Assembly: GCA_942491735.1 (NCBI GenBank)
Contig: CALOCN010000014.1
Location: forward strand, 558,001-622,000
DNA length: 64,000 bases
Origin: CALOCN01 sp942491735
GTDB lineage: Bacteria > Eisenbacteria > RBG-16-71-46 > JABDJR01
Reading direction: 5' to 3'
Below are positions 43,801 through 55,800 of the stretch, piece by piece. A program made the position numbers and the translations under genes. Positions within the stretch are counted from its first letter, which is position 1. The number at the start of each line of letters is the position of its first letter. The notes under the pieces were generated by a model. That model was not told the DNA's origin, searched no databases, and saw nothing but the letters and a program-made list of their open reading frames with translations.

Positions 43801-46800
43801 GTATCTCGAGCGCCAGGGTTCATGGGATGAGGCCAGCGACAACCCGCTCGGCAACATCATCATGATGGGCGACATGGTCCACAAGCTGGCGGCAGGTGAG
43901 GCAAGTCCTTACTTCAACCTCGCCGACAGCACGCTGAGCGACGACGATGTGATCCTCGTCGCCCTGCAGATCGACCCGACGCCTGACAGCGCCGACGATG
44001 CCGACTTCGAGTACCTGGACTTCGACCCCGCGGGCTCGCCCCTCGAGGCGAACGGGGTTCCCGGTATCGAGGAGTTCGATGATGAGAACGACGGTTTCAT
44101 GGACTTCGAGGACCCCCAGGTCATCGACGCCATGCAGGCCGACGCCTTCGCCGATGCAAACGACAGCGAGAACGCGCCCAACGGCGTGCATCGCCTGAAC
44201 GACCGCCGCGACAACGACGGGGATGCGTTCTTCCGCATCAACCCGATCTCGGGTGGTTACGTTTGGTTCAACATCGACGAGTCCGACACCAACGGCGTTG
44301 ACGACAACGGCGACGGCGTGGTCGATGACTCGGGCGAGGTCGAGAACTACACGGCCGCTGCTGATGATGACGAGGACGGTATTGCCGACGGCAGTGCGGT
44401 TCCGTTGACGGTCAGTGCCGGTCAGTACCTCCCGGATCCGGGCTTCAGTGGCACGATCTGGGTGACCGGCTTCACGGATCCCGCCACGGTGGCCGCCTAC
44501 AACAGCAGCCCCAGCGACCCGACCGGTCTCGATTCCTACGCCGACGACCTGACCGCCAATGACGGCGTGCCCGGTCCTCGCGACAAGAGCTCCAACGTGA
44601 CTCGCGGTGCGGACCTGTTCGCCACCACGAGCTTCGCTCGCGGCGCTCCCAACGTGATCAGCGCGCAGGTCGCGCCCACCGCCGGAGCCGGCGGGGTGCC
44701 GTACCCGCCGCTGAGCAAGGACGCCACCGCCTTCGCCTTCGACTACGAGGCGCAGAACGGTCGCAACCTGAACATGTTCGTGATTGCCGCCCTGTACGGT
44801 CTCGACGATGCGTTCGAGTACCGCATGCGCGCCGTCGCCTTCGACGAGTGCTACCAGGGCAATGAGAACTGGGCGGTTCCGTTCCGGTTCATGATCGACA
44901 GTGAGGCTCCGGTCGCGGAGATCCCCGGACCGCCGGATGAGGACGCCGATCCCACGCGGGACGGCATCCAGCTCTGCGACGTGACGGACTCCGATGTGAA
45001 TCCCGTTGACGGCCAGTGGGACGTCAAGGAGTACACGATCGAGGCCGACATCACCGAGGGCGAGGCCAACGACGTCGCCGAGGTCGATTTCCAGATCTGG
45101 AACCCAGGTTCCGAGATGTGGGACTCGATCGGGATGGACTCGTCCTTCCCCTTCAGCGTCCAGTGGTCCTACCCCGGTGCGCCGATCAACAACGATCCTC
45201 CGGATATGTCGGACACCTTGTACTTCCGGGCCATCGCCTCGGACTTCTTCGGCAACGTCGAAGCCCAGGCCACGTGCGACTCGCTGTACGAGGACGACGG
45301 GGTGACCCCCTGCTTCGAGCTGGTGGTCGAGATCATCGACTGCACCCCGCCGATGTCCTGCATCTGCCAGATCGGTGCCGACTACGACCCGACCGACGGC
45401 GCGTTCGTCCCGGTCGAGAGCGCAGTCGACATCTCGGCCTGGTTCACGGACGGAGACGGCGATCCCAGCACCAACGACGTGACGCGGGTCGAGTTCCAGT
45501 ACCGCGCGGTGGGATCCAATACCTGGCTCTCGCTGCCGTCGCTGACCGGTGTCCCGGTGGATACGACGGGTGACAACATTCCGGATGTCCTCGTGGACCC
45601 GACCGGAATCAACCACCCGGTCATCGCCACCGGCCCGGATACGCTCAAGGCCACGGTCACCTGGGATACGCGCGGTCTGGCGACCGGCACCTATGACCTG
45701 CGGGCGATCGCCTTCGACATCGAGGGCAACAACAACGCCACCATGGCCTGCGTGTACAGCGCGACCCTGGATGACATCGCACTCCGTGCGTACATCCAGC
45801 CCTGCGTGAACACGCTTGGTTCCAACCTCGACAGCCTGTTCGCCAACGTCTACATCCATGACGTGGCGGTCAAGCAGGTCGAGTTCCAGTACTACGACGA
45901 TGTGACCGGACAGTGGATCACCATCGACATTCAGGGGAATGAGGATGGTGAGCGTCGCGGTGACATCGTGCTTCGCGCCGGTGATACCCCGGTCAACTAC
46001 CTCAAGGACGCGTGCTACGAGCCGCTTCTGGGTTCGCAGTACAAGTTCGTGGATGTCGACGGCGACGGGTACAACCCGGTTGACCCGGTCATCTGGGACA
46101 TCAACGGCAACGGCGTCAAGGACGGGAACGAGCCGGTCATCTTCGCCACCGGTCATCCGGTGGGCAACGGCGACGACCTGAGCGAGTTCGCCGAGGACGA
46201 GTACTACGCGGACGTCGGCTGCAACGGCGTTCTCGAGTTCGCCGACTGGATCATGCAGGACAACCCGCTCAACGCGGACAGCCGCAATCAGGCCGGTGGC
46301 CTGACGGGTCTCGCCTCCGACGGTGAGGTGGACGTCTGGTGCGCAGTGTGGGATGTGACCGGCCTCAACGGCTGCTTCACCATCCGCGCCGTCGCCATGG
46401 ACGTGTTCGGCAACGTCGACGACGATGAGGACGGTGACGGCGAGGCTGACAACGACGACGTGATCTGGACCGAAGAGTGCTGCGTCGACAGCGACGCTCC
46501 GGTGGCCTGTATCACTTCGTACATTCCGGCCGACGGCGGCGACCCGGTCGCGATTCCGACCGACGCCACCTGCCCGCTGGTCAGCCCGCAGGACAGCCTG
46601 ACCTTCATTGCCGAGGTCGAGGGTGAAGACGTCGACTACGTCGTCTTCGCCTACAGCCTGGATCAGGGCTTCACCTGGGACACCTTCGCCGTCGACAACG
46701 TCGGCGACGAGTGGACCGGCGTCTTCCACTACGGGGAGTTCACCTTCCCGTCGGATACGCAGGTGAACTTCCGTGCCCGGGCGGTCGACAGCGAAGGCAA

Positions 46801-49800
46801 CTTCGATGTGAATCCGGATGGCTGCAAGGCCTGTCTGGTGCTGGCCGAGAACACCGGTCCCGAGACCGATATCGTTCTCATCACCACCACCGACTGCGAC
46901 ACCCTGGACACCAACACGGTGCTGCGCGGCAACGCCAGCCCGTACTGCATCGAGCCCACCGTGCTCTCCATGCACGTGACGGCCGAGGACAACCAGACCA
47001 TCGAAATGGTGGAGATCTGGTACCGCAAGGTGGCCGGTGTCAATCCGAGCGACACCACGGCCTGGGCCATGGTCCCGGGTATGGTGGACGACAGCTATCC
47101 GTACATGTTCGGTGATCCGAACTGCGAGGACGAGAACGTCGAGGCAGGCGCCGGCCCGGGTTGGGATATCTCCACCCTGACCGACGGTGTCTACGAGTTC
47201 TTCCCCCGTGGCTACGACACCAACGGGAACGAGACACCGGTCTTCGGCAACCCCTTCCGGTTCAGCCTTTCCAGCCGGACCGCGATGGTGGTGGCCGTCG
47301 AGAAGAACGGTGTCGAGCACACCTCCCTCACCCCGGGTGAGGAGGTCGTGATCAAGGCCGAGCTCGACGACATGTCGGACACCGAGGGTGTCTGGGTCGG
47401 CTTCTACTTCGCGGAGCGGGTGCACGGTGAGATGCTCGATCCGAGCGGCATCACCGCCACCACGAATCGCACGATCTGGCACTCCGGCAGCACCGGAAAC
47501 CACGGTGCGGAGACGGTGTGGGTGAACGGCGTCGAGGCGACCTGGCACGCGATCGAGGATTTCCTCGCGCTGGCCGATCCCGGAAACGGCGACTACACCA
47601 TCACCGGGCCCAACACCCTCACCTTCGGCGGCACCTTCGCTGATGACGACACCGTCACCATCGACTACCAGGTGACCGACTGTGAGGAGATCACCCTCGG
47701 TGACAACGAGCCTCCGTACTCGGTGGCTTGGGATGCCGACGGGGGTGGGCTGGTGCCGATCCCGACCTACAGCGATGTGACGCACTACGACATCATCGCT
47801 TCGGCCGGTCGCAACTTCGGACCGTTCGAGGGCTGCATCGAGCCGTGCGAGACGGAAGGGTTCATCCTCCCGCTCAACGACGTCGATGCTCCCGAGTTCA
47901 TCGTCTGGGGTCTGGACTACCGGAACCCCAACGCTCCCTGCAACTCGCTCTGCCCGACCTGTGGAGGCCACGACGGCTCCATCGATCAGGACTTCGGTTC
48001 CTGCAAGTCGAAGCTGAGCGGTATCGAGCACCAGTTCTTCGTTACCACGGATGAGCCTGCCGAGGAAATCGCCTCGGTCGAGATGTCGGTCGGCGGCAAC
48101 GCCCCGCTCTCGTACACGCTGTACACCGCGGTGGACGACACCAGCGTGACCATTCCGATCACGCTGAACGTGCTCGACTTCTGGCGTTCCCGGTTCGACG
48201 AGACGGACGGCCCCGGCTTCGAGCCTCCGGGTGGTCCGTGGCAGCCGAACCGTCAGGCGATTCATCCCGACTCCATCGAGAACGTGACCATCACCATCGA
48301 GGGCATCGAGGCGTACAACGTCGAGATGACCAACCTCGGTGACGGCTGGTACCGGTACGACGCTGTCCTGCCGCTGGGTGGGGAGTACTCGTACTACTTC
48401 GACATCGACTATGTCGGTGACGACGTTCTCTCCGAGGAGCCGGATCCCCGGTGCAACGAGCAGGGTCGCTCCGCGATCAACCTGCCCGAGGAAGTCTGGA
48501 TCTACTCCACCGAGGATCCGTCCGTCGAGTTCGGCAGCAACCAGCTGAACGAGGTGCGGGTCACGGTCACCGACAACGCCGGAAACTTCAGCAACAACCT
48601 GATGTCCGGTGGTGGCCAGGGTGGTGCGCTGGGTCAGATCTGGGTCGTGTACGACAACGTGCCGCCCGTGATCACCGACCTGTTCATCGATCCGGCCCTT
48701 ACCGCGCCTGGCGGGACGGTCAACTTCGTGGCCTGGGTCCAGGACGACGAGCTCACCGCCGACATCGTCGGCAACGTGACGCGCGTCCACTGGCAGGTCT
48801 CGGTCGATGACACGCAGACCCGCTGGCGCCAGATCGGCAATGACCAGGATCCGGCAACCATCAGTGGAGACGACCTCTACGACGGCGGCTGGTCGCACCT
48901 GCGCAACCTGCCCGACTGGCTGGATCCGGCCAACGACGGAATCGACAACGATCGTGACGGCCTCACCGACGAGTCCGACGAGTACGTCTACACGTACACC
49001 GTCCGGGTCGTGGCCGAGGACGACTGCTACAACACCGGGATCTCCTGTGGCGACCTCGCCACCCAGACCGTCCTGGTGTGTGGCGAGCTCACGATCGACT
49101 CTTCGATCCCGCAGGCCTGCCTGACGTCCCCGGGCGTCGGCGATATCTTCCCGGTCGATGGTTCGATTGACCTTGTCGCCACGAGCAGCGACGACGACGT
49201 CGATTACGTTGTGTTCGAGTACAGCCTTGACGGCGGTGCCAGCTGGAACACGATCGACGCCACGCCGCTCAACGACGAGGACGACCCCTGGGTCAGCAAC
49301 GACGGTAGCGGGACCTACACCGCCACCTGGAACACGTCGTTCTTCGCCCGTGAGCTTGCCGGCGACTTCTATGTCAGCCTGCGCTCCCGTGCGGTCGACG
49401 TTGCCGGCAACGACCAGGGCGACGATTCGGACCTCGATTGCAACATCAACATCATCCTCAACGACACCACGGGGCCGTGGGCGGCGATCATGCAGTTCGA
49501 CGCCGACTGCTTCGACGACGCCAAGCTGATCCAGGATCCCACCCTGGTTCTCTCCGGTGACGTGTACATCGAGGGGCCGGCGACCGGTTGGAACGGTCTG
49601 GACCTCGCGACGGTGATCGTTGAGCACTCCACGGACGGCACCAACTGGGCCATCCTCGGAGTGGTGAACGAGTTCAGCCTTGGTGACGACGAAATCGCCA
49701 TGTGGTCCCTCCATTGGGACACGGACGAGGAAGCCGAAGGCACGCACTTCCTGCGCGCCTTCGCGACCGACGCCGATGGCAACGTCACCAACGACACGGA

Positions 49801-52800
49801 TAACGACGGGGTTTCGGACAACCTCACCGTCATCGAGGTCGCGGTGGATCACACCGCACCCAACGCCATGCTGGTCCGGGTTGGACCGGAGGGTGTCAAT
49901 GGGACGACGTTGGATGCGGGTGACCTCATCCGCGCCGACCTCCTCGAGGACGAGGTGTCCATCTGCCCCGATCTCCCCGGCACGATCACCTTCCAGGCGA
50001 TCGGCGAGGATGACGGGAACGAGATCGCGATCTCGAGCATCGAGCTCCAGTTCCTGGACGATGTGACGGATCCCGAGAACCCCACCTGGCAGACGATCAG
50101 CGGTGAGTTCCCGGAGATGCAGAGCCTCCAGAGCACCGCCGGGTACCCCGGTGTTGGCGAGTTCGAGTACCGCGACTTCCCCGGGGACGATCTGAACCCC
50201 GATGGTCGCTGGATTCTCGAGGTCCCGAGCCTGGATGTCCTGGCCGAGGCGATGGAGTACGCCGTTGATGAGGACCTGCCCGCGAAGGAGTACTTCTTCC
50301 GGGTCTGGGTCCAGGATTACGCGTGCAACGTCAACTCCGATGACCCCGGCATCTCGCTCTTCCTCGACCATGTGGATCCGGACGTCGGTCCGATCTACGC
50401 AGGTGATGTGGAGACCGAGGGCGGCGTCAGCCCGGTGCACGTGGCCGGCGGCGACAATGTTGATCTGGCCGTGGTCGTGGACGACCGCAGCTGGATGAGC
50501 ACCGAGGACAACGGTGGCCCTGGCGATCACGCCATCCAGAACGAGACCTCTGACATCTTCGCGGTGCAGTTCAGCGTCCGCGCGGACAATCAGCAGGACT
50601 GGACCATCATTGGTCTGGGCACGTTCAACGATGGTGGAACGCCGGATGACTACAAGGACGACCGGTATGAGTTGACGTGGGAAACGCCGATGAACATGGC
50701 GGATGCCACCGACTCCACCTTCAGCGTCCGCGCTACCGTGCGTGACAACGCCGGTAACTGTGAGATCTACACCGAGGACGACCTGATCGAGGTCCAGGAC
50801 ATCACGCCTCCGGAGAACACTCTGGTGGTGGGCGTCGTGGGCGACGATTGCGGAACCTACCCCCGCACCATGGTCATGATCGGTGAAGACGGATACGGCG
50901 ACGGTATCGACATCAACGTGCTGAGCCAGGATCTCACCGGCTCCACCGCACTGGGTGTGGTTGCTCGCGACGTGACGCTCTATGCGGCCACGCAGGCGGG
51001 TGACGCGTCCATGCCGGGTGGTTCGGTGTTCTTCCAGGCCCGTCGCGCGGGTGGTGACTGGATCACCATCGGCCTGGCGGAGTGTGTCGCACGCTGCGAC
51101 AACGGCCTCATCAACCCCATCGTGGAGGGCATCGGTGCAACCGCCGCCATCCCGCAGGGTTCGGTCTGGTCCGTCAGCTGGAACACGTTGGAGCTGGATC
51201 CTTCGGGCGACTATGTCTGGTTCGATCCCACCGAGGATGGAACCCCGGTCGAGATCCGCGTCTACGCCATGGACTCCCACTTCAACGTGGAAGTCGATCA
51301 GGACGACGCGATCTACCAGTTCATCGTCGACAACACGGCGCCGACGGTCGACGTGACCGTGGTGGATCCCATCTCCCTCGACGAGGTCGGCACGGCTGAG
51401 CGCAACGCGCCCAACGGTGTCGTGATCGTGGCCGAGGGTGGCGGGACCAACCTGGTCAACGACGACCTGACCGTCAGCTTCTACTACAAGCTGCAGACCG
51501 ACCTGCCGTCCGAGGATGGCTGGATCTTCCTCTCCGAGGAAAACGGTCTGCCGCCGACCGACGACAATCCCGACTACACCAGGCCGTACAGCTTCCACTG
51601 GGATACGAACGGGCACCGCGACCCCGACGGCAAGCCGTTGACTCCGGGCGCCTGCTACGACATCTCGGTGGAGGTCAGCGACCTGGTCTGCAACACGACC
51701 GACGTCACCGATCACTTCAAGAATGCGGACTCCGCGGAGCTCTGCATCGTCGACACCATCGCGCCCACGGCCCGGATCTCCTGGCTGGAGCGTGACCTTG
51801 GAGACTGGGAGTGCACGAACGGCGTCGAGGACAACTGGGTCGAGAACCCCGAGAACCTCCACGTGAACCGCATCAAGGAAATGTATGCGGTGATCGATGG
51901 CGGGAGCTGGGACACCCAGGACGTCCAGTTCTTCTACCGCGCTGCCGGCTCGACCGAGTGGATTCTCGCCGACGCCGACATCGACCTGAAGGACTTCGAC
52001 GAGAATGACCAGACGTGGAGCATCTACGACTGGAGCACCGAGCCTCTGCCCGAGGGTCCGTACGAGTTGGCGGCCGTGGCCACCGACGATGCGGGCAACT
52101 CGGACAGCGATCCGGCCATCACGACGATCGTCATCGATCGCACCGGTCCGGAGTTCACCGCGGTCACCCCGCTCGACGACATGATCCTCATGCCGGAGAA
52201 CGTGGGCGACTACGAGTGCGACCCGGATGCGCGGGTGATCGACCTCGTCGCGACGACGGATGCCGATGACGTTCAGTACTTCGACTCCTGGAACAACTGT
52301 GTGGTCTGGGAGTGGAAGTACACCTCGGACGCGGACGTGGACGAGAACTGGGATTCGGTTCCCTACTCCATGACCTTGTTCGATGGTGCGTCGGGCCGCT
52401 TCAGCGCCACGACGGATCTCTACGAGCTGATTGGCTCCGATTGGGCCAGCCTGATCGACTGGCGTGTTCGCGCCACCGACGAGGCCGGCAACACGACTGT
52501 CTCCAACCTGGCCTGGCGGACCGTCGCCGATAACCAGGACCCGCGTCTTGAGATCACCCACGTGAGCCTCAACGGCGAGGGGGACACCACCATCGATCCG
52601 ATCGACAACGGTCAGATCACGGACGTGTCGGCGGGACAGAACGTGGTCATCTACGCCACCGCGAGCGACGACGAGGAAGGCCTCCCCGACTCCAACGAAA
52701 CGGATGTCGCGGAAGTGCAGTTCTACGTGCGGAGCCTCGGTGACGACGACGACGCCACGGCCTCGCTCGGAACTGTTGCGGCAGATGATTTCTCCACCGG

Positions 52801-55800
52801 TGAGTGGCGCTTCCTCGGTACCGCCGGGTACGACGCCACCCTGGGTCTCTGGTCCGTCATGTGGAACACGACGGGTCTGCCCGAGGGTGACTACGAACTC
52901 GACGCATGGGCCGTGGATGACGTCGGCAACTGCACCAGCGCCCACGAGCGCGTGGTCGTTACGGTCGAGAACAACGCGCTGCCGATCGCATCGGTGGCCG
53001 GGTTCGCGCCGCACCTCAAGTCCCTGGTTACGAGGGGAACGCAGGACCGCGTCTACGGTCTCACCCTGGGTGAGGTCGAGGCCGGCAGCGTGTTCTTCCA
53101 GTACCGCGAGATGGGAACCGAGGAGTGGTCGACCATCGGTATCGGTGATCCCACCGACGCCAGCCTTTCCATGGACGAGCGCGGCCAGTGGCTGCAGCCC
53201 CAGGAACTGTGGTTCGCCGAATGGATGACCAACGTCATCGAGGAAGGCACCATGCTGGAGCTGCGCGCCGTGGCGACCGACGAGGACGGCTCGGGCCTGC
53301 CGGACGAGACGATCACGGGTGGCACGGATTCGATGGCTCTCAAGAGCCGTCTCCCGGGCCAGGGTGGTCTGAAGCGTGCCGACGAGCCCTCGACGTTCAG
53401 CGGTCTCTATGACCTCGCGAATACCCCGATCCTGGCGGTCAACGTGACCCGTGATGCCTTTGGCAAGACGGTCATCGAGCCCAAGGAGGATCTGGGTCTC
53501 ATCGAAGGCATGTACACCAAGTTCACCGGTCGGAGTGCCGGCGGTGGACGGGTGGCCGTGGATATGTCCGACCCGACCATCGCCCCCTTCGTGGTGATCG
53601 TGGGTGAGGACGGTAACGGTACGATCGATGAGCAGATTCTCGAGATGATCCCGCGCGTGGACGATCCGACCATCTGGCAGGGTGCCATCGTGGCCCTCGA
53701 GGACGGTAACGGTGGAGACCTCACGGATCTCGACCCGTCCCAGGGTGCCATCCTCACCCTCTACGCCACGGCTCACCGTGCGCGTGAGAACGATGAGGAT
53801 CCGGCTCCCCGTACCGAGATGTGGAAGCACGAGATGCGCATCTACGAGGTCACCGTTGACCTCGGGTCCAACGGAGCCGCCGGCTTCGAGGGCAGCCCGA
53901 ACGACATGTTCGTGGTGGATGTGCCGCCCGGCTTCCTCAGCGGGTTCAGTGACGGTGCCGAGCGTATGGGAATGCTCCTCAATGCCACCGACATGCCCAA
54001 GACGCCGGCCTACCAGGCCGACCAGTACTGCGGCATCGGGTCGATGGCCTTCGAGGTTCGTCTCTACGAGTCCGATTGGTCCTCGCCGAGCGGCGTGGAT
54101 TCCGATCCCAGCAAGACCGCGACGGTCACCCTCCGCTACAACGAAGAGGATCTCTTCTTCGAGGACGGGACGCCCATCGACGAGTCCACTCTGAGCGCAC
54201 GCCAGTTCGACGGCGGCGCAGACGAGCCGGCGGACGGCTGGGAGTACGAGTCCATCAGCAAGGTGGTTGTCGATACGCTGAACAACACGGTCACGTTCGA
54301 GACCGACGACCTCAACGAGGAAGTGTTCGCGGTGGTTGCCCTCAAGCAGCCCCAGTTCACCTTCGAGACGTCGCCGTCCTGGAACGGGGCCACGGATCAG
54401 GATCCGATCCTCCGCGGTCAGATCAACCTGGGTTCCGAAGAGTTGCTGGAAGGTGACGAGGACGACATCAACGCGTCCCTCTACATCGACGGCAAGCTGG
54501 TGGCGAACACGGACAACGGGTACATCTTCTACCCGGGCTCCTCGTTCTTCATCACCGAGATCTTCGACCAGGACCAGTTCAGCGGGATCTGGGACTACGA
54601 GTACCGCCACACCTGTGGCAACAACGACGCCATGAAGGACGGTTGGCACACCGCCAGCATCCGGGTGTACGTGGACGGTGAGCAGCTGACTCCGATCACG
54701 AGTCAGGAGTTCGACTTCTACGTCGACGCCACCGCCCCCTACATCGAGTTCCATAGCGGATTCATCGGGAACCCGCGACTGGGCTTTGCTGCCGGGTACG
54801 TCAACCTCAACGAGGACATCGTTACGGTCCGGATGAGCGACTCGGGATCGGGTCTCCTCTTCCGCGAGGACCGCATCGATGACTACGTCTCCAACGATGG
54901 TGACCTCTGTGAGGGTCTCCGGATCGGCATCCTCTGCGAGCTGATCCGCGAGTCCTTCCCCGAGATCGATCTGGTCTGCTTCGGCCCGACCCAGGGCGAC
55001 GGAAGCTTCAAGTACGACGTCTGGGTCGTCGACGATTGCGACGGCGGCTGTGACGGCGGACCGGACCAGTCCGATATCGATGAGGTCGAGGAGCGCACCT
55101 TGATCTACACCGGCACCGCCGACGCGGTGGCGCCGTACACCACTCCCGCCCTCAGCGAGTACACGCCCGCCGACACCCTCGAGGTGCCGCTGGCCGTACT
55201 CACCGGTGGGAACCTGATCAAGGACGGCTCGGTCGTGGAGATCACTCTCTACAGCCACAAGATCGCGTTCGCGGGCGGCTCGCTCGGTGGCTCGGTCAAC
55301 GTGGATGATCTCGCAGCGCTCCTCGCCGGACAGGGTCTGTCCCTGACCTTCAATGCGAAGAACGAGGAGTACGTGGCGTACGTCCGCGGACCGATGGACT
55401 GCGTGTTCAACGCAGGCAGTCGTTTCGTGGAGCAGCGCTTCATCGTGGATTCCTCGGCGCCGACGGTTACGCCGGCGGTCCCCGGAATCGTCTGTGATGG
55501 TGAGACGGAAGTGGAGCCGGTCCCCCAGGCGGAGACCTTCCTCTACGTCGCCAGCTTCGACGATCCGGCGGGCGTGGATCCGAACTCGGTTCAGATCCGC
55601 GTCGTGTGGCCTGACGGAAACGTGCAGACCAACGAGGACCTCGACGAACTCAACATCAGCGAGAACGGGGTCAGCTTCGTGATCTCGAGCAGTGGTGGAT
55701 TGCTCCCGGTGGGGACCTACTCGGTCACCATCAGCGGAACGGACATGCTGAGCAATGCGTTCACGAGCACCTGTCGCTTCATCATGGGTTCCGGCACGAC